Assembly: GCA_037349315.1 (NCBI GenBank)
Contig: JBAIAC010000007.1
Span: 3,348,001-3,412,000 of the forward strand
DNA length: 64,000 nt
From: Chelydra serpentina
Taxonomy: Eukaryota; Chordata; Testudines; Chelydridae
Direction: 5' to 3'
In this document: positions 31,084 to 43,662 of the stretch, one piece after another
Numbering within the stretch: the stretch's first letter is position 1
Layout: each line of letters begins with the position of its first letter
Program-made: the position numbers and the translations under genes
The notes under the pieces: model-generated
What the model was told of the DNA's origin: nothing
The model's input: the letters and a program-made list of their open reading frames with translations, nothing else
Database searches by the model: none

Positions 31084-31279
31084 ATGATGTTTCGAGATCA
31101 GGTTGGAGTGCTGGCTGGTTGGTTTAAAGGCTGGAATGAATGCGAGCAGACTGTTGCTTTGCTCTCCTTGTTGAAACGGGTGAGTCGAACCCAAGCCCGT
31201 TTCCTCCAGCTCTGCCTGGAGCATTCCTTGGCAGATTGCACTGAGCTTCACATTCTTGAAGGGGAAGCCAACAACCCTG
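31084..31279 (+). CDS. SAMD4A: SAMD4A (Smaug1) first coding exon, partial
   Basis: 65 complete codons from ATG 31084, starting [10 protein letters not shown] and including [12 protein letters not shown] and [16 protein letters not shown], then one base before the donor gtaagt (GT at 31280-31281, phase 1). This is the conserved N-terminus of vertebrate Smaug proteins. Choices such as [14 protein letters not shown] fit SAMD4A better than its paralogue SAMD4B, by recall of both families. An upstream in-frame TTG at 31000 is not a start; no ATG lies in that extension. Smaug proteins bind stem-loop recognition elements in mRNA through a SAM domain and repress translation or trigger decay. This exon is N-terminal to the SAM domain, in the dimer-forming Smaug similarity region. 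The remaining exons lie beyond the window. Confidence 0.93.
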
Positions 31280-34200
31280 GTAAGTTTTGGTGCAACCAAT
31301 CCATTTTGAATGCTACATTGTTCTCTGATTGATACCCTAATGATGGCAAAAAAGGGGAGGTCAGGGAGCTGGGGCTCCAAATGAACCAGCTTCATTGTTA
31401 ACAGCTTCCCTTTTTACATTGTATGTTTCAGACTAGTGATGACTTATTTCAGTTTGATTTTTCACAGCAAACTACTACAGTCTATTCACTGGTGTAACTA
31501 CGGTAGCATGAATGATTGATTTTTCTCTCATGCAGTTTCCTATGAAATAAGTAAGTCAGGTCACGTAGAGTCTGGATTTTCTAGGCTTCTTTTGGACAAC
31601 GTGGCTTGCTTTGCTTTAAGCAACATGCAGAAGAATCTCCTCATTATCTTATACAAACGAGTATTTTGCTGAGCTGTGGCTAGCTGAGGTATCTTAATCT
31701 TTTGTTAAATGGTAATTTGTTTAATCATTCAGGTCCTGTTTGAACACACTTTTTTCCCCTGCAGCACTGAATGCTCTATATATTCCACAGAAGCTTTGGG
31801 AAGATATTAGTAGACCGTTTAGGCTGCTATATATAATTCAGTTAGTGTATACTGTGCATGTACTTTCCCAGGGATGTACATTTAATATATATGGGCCTGA
31901 TTTTGATCTCATGTATACACCCGTGAAAGTTAGGAGAACTAAAACGGTGTAAGTGAAATTAAACTCTTGCTTTGTGTGTGCGCACAAGTATGTACACACA
32001 CTTTTAAAGAAACCTTCCAAAATAAAACCCCGAACTACTCTTTGCAGAGATGAGGTTAAACACATAGCTAAATTACCTAGTTCTGTTCCATTTGCAACCC
32101 CCCCTCCTCCCCCAAACCCCAAATATAATCCCTCCTATTTTTGTCTCAGTTATTTTAATATAGTTTGTAGGATTAAATATGTCCACCTTGGATTTCTGCA
32201 CATGGTTAAAAGAACACAAAACGCATAGTCTGTGGAGGGGGGAAAGTCTGTCAGTTGATAGGTGACATTCTTTAGGCTTTATTGCAGTAGGATATTGAAC
32301 AGAGCCCCCAGTGTTTACTGAAAGAAAAGAATGCAGGGTCCTCTTCCAGCTGTTCCATATTAGAGCACTGAGCCTGCAAGATTTGGCAGCTGTCTATGCT
32401 GCCATTTGATGACAACGTCCAGTACAATGTTGTTAGGCCTAGGATATATTTAAGGATGCCTTTAGGAAACCAACTCCGGGGCTGTTCCAGTGGACAGAGC
32501 TCTATCATCACAATGGTGAACACACTGGAATTGGATATTTCCTTATATAGTTTGTATGAGTGCCGGGGAAGAATGTTGCAGTGTACATTTCAGTGCAATA
32601 CTACATTTTATAAACAGCTGAACAGTCTAACCTCATACATTGGGGGTGGAGGCCTAACTAAGAATAAATTGGGAAGGAGAGCACACTCTTTTAAACTGAT
32701 CTTCCACAGAATAGAATCACCATTCCTCTTACCTGCATTAGCACAGTTTATCTTTGGTTCCCAGTAGCATATGTGACTGTGTACCATTGTATAAACTTTT
32801 GGTTTGTAGTTTTATCTGGTTTTCCTGTAATAGTTATGTCGCATTTATTTGTCAAAAGATTACACATGAATGATTTATCTGCAGACTGCAGTAGCAGTGG
32901 CGTACCTGTTTAAATTATGATAGAAAAATCTCCTCTAAAGCCTATCTGGATATTGGGTCATGTATGAATGAAAGGCTTTCTGCATAATGATCAGTCTCTT
33001 GCCAAAACAGTAGTAGAAATGAAGGTCCTGATCCTTCCAGTACTTACACATGTGACTAATCCCATTGACCCCAATGGGTATAAGGATTACTCCTGGGAAT
33101 AAAGCTTGTGAAATTGGGCCCTTGGCTTGCCTCTTAATGATTACATTTGTGATGCTGATACCATTTGCTCAGATGTTTGTTCTAATAATCAGCTGTTTTT
33201 GGGGGGGCTTTTATAGGCTCAATAGCAAGATTTGAGAACCCTTGTTACATTTCTGATACCCCTAACCATTTCTTCTTCTTGTAACTTTGATGCTTGGTAA
33301 ACATAAGGCAAACACCCCTTTGCATCAGAGAAGCAAGATGTTTACTTTTTGATCAGAGTGTTCCTATTGTTACAGAGGAATGCCTGGTGTCTGTCTGGCA
33401 ATGAAGAAATGATAGGAAGTGACTTTTAGTTTGGTATTAACATTACGTACTTTGTAAAACCACCTGTCTTTTAAAGTGCTTTGAGATCTCCTGTTGAAAT
33501 AATATATTAAATAGCCCTTATTCACCACACATTTCATACCATGGCATTTGTCACTTGACTAGACATGAAATCACACCAGATTCTCTTAACAACCACAACT
33601 TAATGCTGCTAGATGCCAAAAACGGTGGACTCAACAGGGACACTGATTTCATGGCTCATTACAATCTGTAACACACACCTGCCTGCTAACCCTTTGTGGC
33701 CCACTTCAAACCCCTTTTGCATAGCAACCCTTACTACCCACTCCATCTCAAATTACCTCCTATGAGATGCGTTATCTCTTATGTTTAACTCTCGGTCCCA
33801 ACTTGTATTTAGCTTGGACACTCTGATTTCAGTTCCTCAGACCTGGAGAACTCTGTGTAGTTCAAAGGCTTATACCTGCCACCAACAGAATTCAATCAGA
33901 TAAAAGTTCTCACCTACCTTGTGTCTAACAACAATTAACTTTTTATTGCTCTTACTACTTGAATTCCACAATTTACACAATTAACCTGGGTTTGTTTCTT
34001 CCATGGCTGGTGGTGATGACAGTGATACCTAAAGATCTCAATTTGTGCCCTACCTCTTGGCCTAATTTCCCCCCTCCCCCTTGGTGGGAGTTGTCAATGA
34101 CACAGACCTGATCCTGCAACTTCTTGCATGGAAGCTGACCACTGTGCCTCTGTGTTTGAATTAATGGGTCTGAACTTGGATGCAGCAATCTGCCCAAGTA

Positions 34201-35947
34201 CAAGAGGTTTCGGGATCAGAGCTGGTAACTTGGGAGCAGGATTGGGCCATAAATCTTTACATGTGGTGTATCGATCTTACTGTCCATTAAATTCCATGCT
34301 ATCTCTAGCTTCCTCAGTGCAGTAAAAAGACAAAAATAGTGACGAAGGCATAAACATGGTCCTATTTTCTCCAGTGAAGCTAGTGTGAAAGGAACATGTG
34401 AGTCTAACGTGCCAGTGTGAATGTTTAAAGTCAATTCAAAGTTGGTCTCTCATGGGAAAAGAGTCATTCTATGGACACCAAGCCTATGTTGCTTGTTAAA
34501 ATCTGACTGAAATGGATAGTGACTTTGTCTGACCACTGTTGAAATGCGTGTGTTGACTCATCACATTTCTTATCGGATTGATGTCCACCTCACAAATATC
34601 ACCATAGGTAACTGAAGTCAGCAGAGAGGCCAATGGCTGAATCGACATGGAAGGCAAAGTACCTTCTCATCAGCAGGTCCCACAAGACAAGGCTTGAGGC
34701 ATGTTGACTGGACAAGGGGAAAGAACTTGATCTTTCACAGATACCTTTTGGTTTTTTTGGTTGTTGCTCTGTTGTACGGACCCCAGTCTTCAGTGCGGCC
34801 TTCTTGTTGCTTCTTGCAAGTATTGAAATGAAATGAAAAACATTGAAAAAGAAAATTAATTATTTAAAACGGATTGGTTTTTAATAGTGAAGCAAGCATG
34901 TTTGGTGGAGTTTCATCTTTCTGTTTTCTTCATGTGGTTTTCTTTAATATGTTTTTCCTTTGCCTATTAATGAAAATTGAGCTCTCATTTATAGCACCTG
35001 ATACATAAAATGTAAATCTGATTGGAATGCACAGCTATAGCGTAACTCTCAAAAAGGGATTTTCCTAAGAAACCTACTGTTTCTGCAGCCATTTTGTTAC
35101 CAGTGGCGCTTAACAGACACAATAGCGGTGTACGGAATCCTTAGAACGGGGCTCCATAGGTTTTGCTGGGCTGAAAGCTACTCTGTTGTCTCTGATGCAA
35201 CAGAGGCACAGTTTGACTAGAAGTGATGCAGGTGACACAGTGAACGTATATGTCGTTCTAAAACCACACAAAAATGTCGTCTTGTTTAAGATTACTGGTG
35301 GTTGATAGGAAACCAAAAAAAATCAAAGGAAAAAAAATCTCTACAAGTCACTATTGGATAAGATGCACAATCCACGTCGGCGATCTTTAATGGTTGTAGC
35401 ATACAGTAGAATGCAGCTTAGAAATCCACCAAGATCAAACAAACAAAGCAGAGAGAACCCCAAACAACCTGTTGGCTCTTCAGCTCTCAAATGCTGGGGG
35501 CGCTGGTAAGGAAAAAACAGCAACCAAACAACGAGTAAATAAATCCAGGCTGATGTGGGCAATGGGAACCGTAGCATCGAAGAAACCCGTCTGCATCCAC
35601 TGTGAGTTTAAATGTGTACAAGGCCTGTTCCTGCTCCCATTGAGATCAGTGCCTACCCCTGTGAGGTCATGGTCCATGACTAGGGCTCCTCGGTGCTTTG
35701 GTAATACAAGTAATAATAGGGAACATCCCATTGACTTCACTGGGAACAGGGTCGGGTGTGCAGATAGCACCAGTGAGGAATTCAAGATGCTTCCACCATG
35801 ACTTAATGAATGAGAATGGTTGAGAGAGAGTTTTGGAAACCAGGTTAGACACTGAAAGTGTCTCCCACTGAGAGTTGCTGGTTTTCAGTATTCTCATTTA
35901 CATTACTTTTTGTATTTGTTTTCAAACGTGGTTTTGCTGTGGGGGCT
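31280..35947 (+). other. start of SAMD4A intron 1, no exon seen
   Basis: It begins with the donor gtaagt. Contents include a foldback repeat at about 33030-33120, a MIR-like tail at 33440-33520 and an ancient SINE tail at about 35660-35720. No further Smaug exon is present. Long first introns are known for this gene in other vertebrates. Confidence 0.65.
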
Positions 35948-36346
35948 TGTGACCGGGCGCTGTGCTGGAACTGCTGGGCCAGCCCTTTGTCACGCCAGCT
36001 CCAATTCAGATAGATTGGAGCTGCCTAGAGAAACCTGTGCCTGATTGGCAAAGGGGAAACAGCTGACAGCGTAATTAGTCTGGGGCTGCGTAAAAGCCTC
36101 CAAGGAAGGCAGCCAGGGGGCAGCCAGAAAGGGGGAAGCCACGGAGTGGAAGGAGCGGGGTAGCTCTTCCCTCCTGGCTGCAGAGATTGAGAAGCCCTTA
36201 AGGCTGAAACCCCCAAGCTGTAGATGGTGAGAAGGTGGTGGGATTACATGCTGTAAAGAAATTGTGCCCGTGATTGCTGAGCCGGAAGGTCTCTGAGTGG
36301 TTTTTGGAACAGAGCAGGGGCAGGACCAAGGGCGGGCCCTGCTACA
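35948..36346. mobile_element. solo LTR
   Basis: It starts tgtgaccggg and ends cctgctaca, with a perfect 5-bp duplication gggct (35943-35947 and 36347-36351). 399 bp, no coding region. Its sequence does not resemble the LTRs at 3866 or 22468 by eye. Confidence 0.7.
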
Positions 36347-36707
36347 GGGCTACATGGGTAGCTGCAAACCCAGCTGGAAAGAGCAGTCCGGACATCACAA
36401 ACGTCTTGGAGTCACAAATGAAAGGGTTAGATGAGTGAAATTCAGCCCGTGCAGCAAGCTGGCACAAGGGCTCTGCTTCATTGGTGACCCCAGAATGGGG
36501 TTCAAGGGGAAATAAGTGGTATGTAGATCTTATGCGCGCTCTCTGCACGGGGGCATTTCACCCTAAAAGTGTCTACCCCCTCAGTTAATAGCTGAAAACG
36601 CTCTCCTAGGAGAACTGGGAAAACGGGGCTCTGGGAGGAGATCGCAGGTGGAGACTGAAGTAGGATATATCTTGGTTTGGACACACGGAGGTCCCTGTAA
36701 CTCAGAG

Positions 36708-37006
36708 TACGTCTATGCTGCAATCGTGGGGTGTGATCGCAGCTCGCATAGACTTGCCTAAGCTAGCTTTATATTGCGATAGCTCATGTGCTAGAGCGGT
36801 GACACCAGGGCAGTACAGGCTTCAGCACAGGCGGTACAAACCCAGTGGGGGCCCTGGGTAATTAGGTGGCTAGCTCATGCTGAAGCCCAGGCTGCTGATG
36901 CTTCTGCTTGGGTATCTGAGCTAGCTAGATTAAAGCTAGCTCAGGTATGTCTGCATGAGCTGCAGTCACTCCTCATGATTGTAGGATAGATGTACCCATA
37001 GGCTGC
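36708..37006. mobile_element. non-autonomous DNA transposon (MITE-like)
   Basis: The left end 'agagtacgtctatgctgcaa' and the right end 'ggatagatgtaccc' are weakly inverted. The interior holds inverted pairs such as 'taagctagcttta' with 'taaagctagctca' and 'cttcagcacagg' with 'gctgaagcccag'. Ends are approximate. Confidence 0.45.
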
Positions 37007-38639
37007 TTCCGCCTGGCTTCCTCCTGTTGATTCCCCTACATCAGAGCCATGCTAGGCTAAATAGGGCACTAGGATTTAGAACGTGTAGTAAAAAAGCCAT
37101 GTCTCTTTGTGCATCTGGTCTGGCCGATGGTGAATCTGCAGGACGTAATCAGGCTTCTTTCTTCTGCAGGCTGGCCGGTAGGGGCCACCGTGGGAATGTA
37201 CGTCCTTCTGGAGTTTAGAGCTTTCCCTTGCAAGTGCCCCCACCTCCTGACTGCTCTGAAATTCCCTGTCTGGTGGCCAGATGCCTGCATCATGCCGAGT
37301 TCACTCTAGGGTATTGGGCCAGTCCCCGTGGAACAATCAAAAAACCTGATTCTCTGAAGTGCTGAGCACCCTATGCTCGATCAGTCCATCAAATTTGTTT
37401 CCTTTGATTTTTGAGACATGCTGACCAGGCACTAAGAAAGAGAACAAAGGGCTATTGCTTCCATCGAACTCTTGCTCCCATCAGGTGCAACACCTAATAA
37501 AGGAAAGTTCTTACTGGCCGTGGCCATAAATGAGACTCTGACAGAGCAGAGAGAGCTAAGATTTTCATCTAATCGCTTGACTCAAGAACACCACCAAATA
37601 TCACAAGCCATCAAATTACAATAGCTGGCAACACTGCATATGTGCATAGGACTGTACTTAAAGGGGTCTCCAGAGCAGAATGAGAAGACTTGCCAACCCC
37701 AAATGTTAAAAATCATGAGTCAGGCACTCCTAAATCATGAGATGTGCTTAAAAATTATGATCATTGGGATCTTGTAATTTCCCAACTGGTTTTAGAGCCT
37801 TTAGCGTTCATATTTTCAAACTTTTGGCCCACAATTCTGACGGTTAAAATGTCACTTGTTTTAAACGAAAGCAGAGATTTGCACGCAGTAACATGACTCT
37901 AAGAGGTGGGGCTTTAAGAGAAAGACCAAGTAACATGAGACTTATGGTGAAATTGCAGGAGTTGCCAACACTGCGTGAAGTATTGGAATGATAGCACGAA
38001 GTAGTGAAACTTGCATTTTTGAACAGCCTGCTACTTACCAGGTGCCCTTATTTCTGAATAAGTTTGTAGCTAGAGTGTAGGAAAATGTTTTCTGTTCCTC
38101 CTCCCACTTTTAATTTTAAAGAGGCAAATCAGCTTGCAGTGCTTATCGGTTTCAATATGAACTAGAGGAAATATTTTCTTTGATCTCTGTGGCTCATGTA
38201 TTCAACTCTGTGTTGTTTTTCTTTAAAAAAACAACTGTTCCGTGTCATTCTCAGTCTATTTCTGTTGCATTCAGGAACACTGGAGGAGACCCTCAGTGGC
38301 TCATTAACAATCAAGAGTTCCCAAAGGTGGGAAATGCAAACATCGGTCTAAGGCCGCATTGAGAGCCATGCCGGCAGAAAAAGTTTCAGGATCGGGGCCA
38401 TAGTGGAGAATATGTTTGCTTCATATTTCAGAGTTAGTGAGTGGTACTTTAAAACAAATCCTTTAACTTTTTCCCATTAGCAGCACAAAAACAGATTGTT
38501 ATCTGGTGGGTGAATTGTATTCAATGCATATTTAATATCTGATCTGAAACATTTCATGTGTAATAAAAGTTGCATTAGAAAAATAATTGTTCATCCCTAG
38601 CAAAATGGGAACCGGTATGTGGTTATAGTAGTACAAGCC
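37007..38639. other. intron, no exon seen
   Basis: Mixed composition; no repeat family recognised with confidence. Confidence 0.4.
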
Positions 38640-38945
38640 TGTCAATCTAGAGAGTGGTGTTCTATCCCCTACCTTGCTACTAGTTCACAAGATGATGCTG
38701 GTTGAGTCACATACACCCTTTCCTGCCTCAGTTTCCCCATCTAGAGAATGGATAAAATAGTGAGCTATTTCACAGGTGTGTTTGGAAGATAAGAGTGGGA
38801 TTGAAGGCAATGTTAAAACTCCCACAAACTTCATTGGGAGCAGAGTTAGGCTAATGTTGAATGCTTTTGAAATCCCACCTGAAATGTTTGTAAAGTGCTT
38901 CAGGATCCTTCGAGGAAAAGTGCAAAGTATTATTCTATAAATGAC
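38640..38945 (+). repeat. MIR/CORE-SINE relic with a short insertion
   Basis: MIR core order ('gttgagtcacatacacc', 'tgcctcagtttccccatctag') is followed at about 38800-38870 by a short foldback-type insert (aactcccacaaacttcattggg), then the MIR tail 'tttgtaaagtgcttcaggatcc' and 'agtattattctataa'. Confidence 0.65.
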
Positions 38946-39639
38946 CTCGTTTCTTCTAACTTGGCTTCTTTCCAAGTGGAATATTTTTATTCAGATATAT
39001 CTCTGTTATGCTTTTTCTTTTGAAAAATGTAAAGAACTAAATCTACTCACTTCTCTGCATAAATGGGCGAAGAATGGCTGAGGAAATTAAATGTAAAGAA
39101 GAGGAAGCGACACTAGGAGCTCAGTAGCTTATGGCAGTTTTGAATTTGATAAATTACAGATTGATGGGCTAGGTCAGGAATTGTTTTAGATGGGTAGCTT
39201 AGAAAGGGCAAACCTCGGTGCTATAAATTACACTGTGAGCACTTATTTTATTTGTAAATTGAGTTCTCTTAAAATGAGATTAAACGGGAGAATGGGGTAG
39301 CTTGTCCATGAGTGCAGTCAAAATTCTTGCCAGTGGATGACCGTTTGTACGTGTGGTGCACAGCATAGCTAGTGTATTGGGCATATTAGAGGCTAGTAGT
39401 TGCACAAAATTGTCCACCGAGTTGGTCCCTGTATTTGACACATTTGTTTTTAGATAAATGGCTTTCAGCATTCCAAACGATCCTAGCAGAAGTGCATTTG
39501 GAAGAACATAGAGGCCCAAATTATTGAAAGAATCCCACTCATTTTGGATCCTTTAATTTTTGGGTGCCCAACCTGAGACACCTAGCCGGGCCTTCATCTC
39601 TCCCACTGGACACGGAGTTAAAAAAGTTTTGTAGCTTTG

Positions 39640-39845
39640 GAAGTGATGTAAACCTACCTGATGCCACACACTAACTACTGGGGGTCAGGAAAAACCTTTT
39701 CCAGTGTGTAAGTTATCCCAGAACTGCCTACTTCAGGGTTTTATGCACATTCCTCTGAAGTAGCTGGTACTGGCTTCTGCTGGAAACTGTACTGGATCAG
39801 ACAAACTATTGGTCTGATCCACTATGGTAATTCCTGTGTTCCTAC
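39640..39845 (+). mobile_element. CR1 LINE, 3' end
   Basis: Shows 'ctactgggggtcaggaaaa', 'gggttttatgcacattcctc' and the terminal 'ttggtctgatccactatgg', the CR1 3' UTR. Strongly 5'-truncated. Confidence 0.75.
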
Positions 39846-40281
39846 TAGCTTTCAAGCCTGGCCTTCCTTTCTCCTGTAATCTTAGATGTTTTTGCGGTCT
39901 ATGCACATAAATTGTTCCAAGCCAGGAGTTCTGTTTGCAATCAGAGTGAGTAACTGAAATAGTAATTAGTGTGAATACTTGCTTTATTTTAAGATGTATT
40001 AGTCAGTACTTTAGCTTCCATGCTTCACACTTGTATCTAATGTTACTGCAGATAACTGTTTAGAGAGTAGGGACACCTCTTACCTTACTGGCAGGTTTTA
40101 AAGCCTTATAGGCCAGATCTTCCCATATATGGTTTATTTTTTGGTAGGGACTGAAAACTTTGTGAGTTGGATTCAAGCATAACCCAGATCCTCAGGTGTG
40201 TAAATCAGCATAGCTCCATCAATATCAAAGAACTTGTATTGATTGGCAGAGCTGAGGATTTAGGCCATGGACTGTCTACCT
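39846..40281. other. intron, no exon seen
   Basis: A short foldback-type segment lies at about 40175-40265. Otherwise nothing is recognised. Confidence 0.4.
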
Positions 40282-41003
40282 CAGGGGTGGGCAAACATTT
40301 TGGCCCAAGGGCCATATCTGGGTATGGAAATTGTACGGCGGGCCATGAATGCTCATGAAATTGGGGGGTTGGGGTGCGGGACGGGCTGAGGGCTCCGGCT
40401 GGGGGTGTAGGCTCTGGGGTGGGGCCAGAAATGAGTTCAAGGTGTAGGAGGGGGCTCCAGGCTGGGGCAGCGGGTTGGGGTGGAGGGGGGGGGGTGATGG
40501 CTCTGGCTGGAAGTAGAGGCTCGGGGATAGGGCTGGGGGTGCAGGAGGGTGCTGTGGGCTGGGACCAAGGAGTTTGGAGGGCGGGAGGGGGATCAGGGCA
40601 GGGGGTTAGCGTGCAGGAGGGGGTCAGGGGTGCAGGCTCCAGGCAGCACTTACCGGAAGCAGCGGCATGTCCCCCCTCCAGCTCCTATGCAGAGGTGCAG
40701 CCAGGTGGCTCAGCGCGTTGCCCCGTCTACATACAGTGCCCCTGCAACTCCCATTGGCCGTGGTTCCTGGCCAATGGGAGCTGCAGAGCCCCTTGGCTGA
40801 CACTATGCATAGGAGCAGGAGTGGGGACATGCTGCTGCCGGGAGCCACACAGAGCCACAGCACACGCAGAGCAGGGAAAGCCCCCAGCTGGAGTCCCAAA
40901 GCGGCGCAAGCCCTGGACCCCACTTCCCAACAGGAGCTCGAGGGCTGGATTAAAACGTCTGAAGGGCCGGATGTGGCCCTCGGCCATAGTTTGCCCACCC
41001 TTG
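40282..41003. mobile_element. hAT-type element with caggggtgggcaaac ends
   Basis: Terminal repeats caggggtgggcaaac (40282-40296) and gtttgcccacccttg (40989-41003). The 8-bp duplication is gtctacct/gtctactt (40274-40281, 41004-41011), one mismatch. The interior has a G-rich minisatellite (40370-40640) and a nested hairpin (about 40650-40850). The 297-codon open frame over it is an artefact of repeat DNA. Confidence 0.85.
40650..40850. repeat. nested inverted repeat module
   Basis: Outer arms 'agcagcggcatgtccccc...ctcctatgcagagg' (40655-40695) and 'actatgcataggagc...ggggacatgctgctg' (40800-40840). The inner palindrome 'actcccattggcc' / 'ggccaatgggagctg' is centred at about 40764. Confidence 0.75.
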
Positions 41004-41384
41004 GTCTACTTGATTGCCCTCGGAGGGGGTTGGGTTTGCCCCTCACAGTCTCCCAATCCCCATGGAAGAAGCAGAGCTGCCAAGGTACTCCGATTGGCTG
41101 CTGCCCTCTCAAGAAGGAGGGATCATTCAGTGGTGAGGGAGCTGTGTAAGCCAGTGGTGGTAGGGACAGCATTAACCTATGCTTGGTATCCACACAGCTT
41201 ACAGACAGTGATTGTCCCTCCAGAACTGCCCCTTCTTGGCCTTCCTCCTCCTCCTCTCCCTGCCTGAAGCCCATTCTCCCCATTGAGGGTTGAGTGTAGA
41301 TGTGACAGATATTGCAGTCCCATGCAGTATCTTTGGGGATCATTGTATTTCATTTTTGAATGGTTTATGAATAGTTGTGTTCTA

Positions 41385-41612
41385 CTCCACAGGGGAGGGT
41401 TCAAAAAAGAACTAGATAAGTTCATGGAGGATAGGTCCTCCAATGGCTATTAGACATGAGTGACAGAGGGAATGAGTGACAGAGTGACAAAGGATGGATC
41501 ACCTGTTCTGTTCATTCCCTCTGAAACACCAGGTATTGGCCACTGTTGGAAGTCAGGATACTGGGCTGGATAGATCATTGGTCTGATCCAGTATGGCCGT
41601 TCTTATGTTACC
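41385..41612 (+). mobile_element. CR1 LINE, 3' end
   Basis: Includes 'aaaaaagaactagataagtt', 'tggatcacctgttctgttc' and the end 'tctgatccagtatggccgtt', typical turtle CR1. Confidence 0.85.
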
Positions 41613-42139
41613 ACAGCTTCCACAAGTACTAAAAGCAGTGTGTGGTGATTACTCCTGATTCTGAAAACGACTCCGGAGAAGTTCCACCTTCTGGAGCAGT
41701 TTCATAGGTTGGGTTTTCCAGAGATTAGGAAATAAAGAGAGGGCTTTTGATATAAATGGATGAGCTGGAACTGACTCAGGGTCATCTTTCTGATGCAGCA
41801 GACGGACAGGACTTTCTGTCTAACGGGGGCCCTAACCCTGACGGAAGGGTGGGAAAAGACATTGGCCTACTAGGGTGCCATTAGCCAGATGGGCGACTCC
41901 TGGTATGTTTAGTGTGTGTTTAAATCTGCGTATTGTTTTTTCTGTTTTCTGCGTAATGATGTTGCCTTAAGTATAAAGGTGCTTGCTGGCAACACACTGT
42001 TCGTAGTCCTCGGAGAGAAAGCAAAGCACAGGCGCTGGCTGACGGGCAGACTGACTTGCTGGGGAAATCACAGTGTAAGGCAGGGGACCTGTGCAGCCTT
42101 AAAATCCTCTGGTCAGAAGGGAGTGGGACAGGCATCCCT

Positions 42140-42405
42140 GCCAAGAGATCTGATGGCTGGAGGTGGCTGGAAATTTAAACTAGACAAATTCAGGTTGGAA
42201 ACAGTGAGGGTAATCAACCATTGGAACAAGTTACCAAGGGTCGTGGTGGGTTCTCCATCACTGACCATTTTAAAATCAAGATTCAATGTTTTTCTAAAAG
42301 ATCTGCTCTAGGAATTCTTTTGGGGAAGTTCTCTGGCCTGCACTATACAGGAAGTCAGACTGGACAATCACAGTGGTCCCTTCTGGCCTTGGAATCTATA
42401 AGACC
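42140..42405 (+). mobile_element. CR1 LINE, 3' end, second subfamily
   Basis: Includes 'aactagacaaattcaggttg', 'cattggaacaagttaccaag' and the end 'gtggtcccttctggccttgg'. Different subfamily from 41385. Confidence 0.8.
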
Positions 42406-43082
42406 CAGCTCCTGGAGTGGACCACGGAGGGGGAGCACAGGTGCATTTACCTTGAAACTGTGACCATAGGGTTGGGAAAGGGGAGGAGCAGGCCATGGAG
42501 CATGTTCTCCCCCTTGCCGGATTCACCAGGCTTTTATCCCCTCTGTTTTCAAGAAGTGAATGGGAGAGCTTGGCACTGAATGCGACTTTCAAGGTTAAGC
42601 CTGACATGAACCTTGCGCACGTGTTGCCCGCTTTCTTTTTTGTATGATTATGAGTGAATAAATACAAAGAACATGGTTCCTTTGTAACTCTGGGTTTCCT
42701 GCAAAGCATCTGCATCCATGTCCGAGCCCCCAAAGTCCTGCCATGTCTCCCCCAGCCTCTGTCTATACCGGGTGTACTATTTCTACACGGGAGTGCACAG
42801 GCCGGACACTAGGCTGTTGGGCTTGGCCTCCTCTTGGGAGCGTTAGAAGTTTTAAACTTGCATGCTTCCTTTATATAGTAATTGATTAGATCAGAGGGAC
42901 AGACCTAAGGCCTCCAGTGCCAGTCAGGGAGGTGTTAATTGGGCAGTTGCGTAAACTGCTGAGATTTCAGCCCAAATGCTCAGGTCTGAGTTTTTGCGCA
43001 ACTGCTTGGTTAAAGCAGGCCGCATGGCATGGAGGATTCCACGAGCAAGGTGGCCAAAGGTGAGAGGACTTCAATATTCATG
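42406..43082. other. intron, no exon seen
   Basis: Nothing recognised. Confidence 0.4.
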
Positions 43083-43205
43083 GCAGATTTCAGAATTGTA
43101 TTTTGCACAGGGAGAGGATTGGAAGGGATCTCGAGAGGTCTTCTAGTCCAGTCCCTTGCACTCAAGGCAGGATTAAATATTATCCAGATCATCTAGAAGT
43201 CACTG
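43083..43205 (-). mobile_element. CR1 LINE 3' end, reverse
   Basis: 'ggaagggatctcgagagg', 'tcttctagtccagtccc' and 'tgcactcaaggcagg' are the antisense of a CR1 terminus. Confidence 0.65.
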
Positions 43206-43324
43206 TCTGGGTGTGGTTCTTTTATACACCTCAGTGTTTGGGAGAATGAATTGTTTGCCCCATCTTTGCCTTCCCAGCTCTGGGCCAGACTATGGTTGTG
43301 TATCTGCACAGACAATGGCAGGAG

Positions 43325-43490
43325 GAAGGAGGCATTGTCTAGTGGATAGAGAACTAGACTGGGAGCTAGAATATATATGTGTATGTATATATGTGTGTGT
43401 GTATATATATATATATATGGTGCTTAGCACATTGGAGTCCCTAACTCTGTTAGGGGCACCTATACATTACTGTGATACTATTGATCATGA
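43325..43490 (+). repeat. MIR relic with TA/TG microsatellite
   Basis: MIR start 'gcattgtctagtggatagag' leads to 'agactgggagctag', then a TA/TG run at 43371-43418, then a tail 'ggtgcttagcacattgg'. Confidence 0.55.
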
Positions 43491-43662
43491 GATGCAGATG
43501 CAAAAGGGGACATTGGGAGCACAAGGACAGCTATCCAAAGCGCAAGACAATGCAGGTGGGTGTATGGAGCAGGTAGCAGTACCAGCCACCGGAGGGAAGT
43601 GGAACAGGGATTGACCTGCATCAGAGAGGGATGTAGCCGTGACCATTCCCTGGTGTTCTGGC

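Noticed and set aside
40374..41267. 297-codon plus-strand frame
   Set aside because: It lies over a hAT-type element with clear ends and 8-bp duplications; composition follows the G-rich minisatellite.
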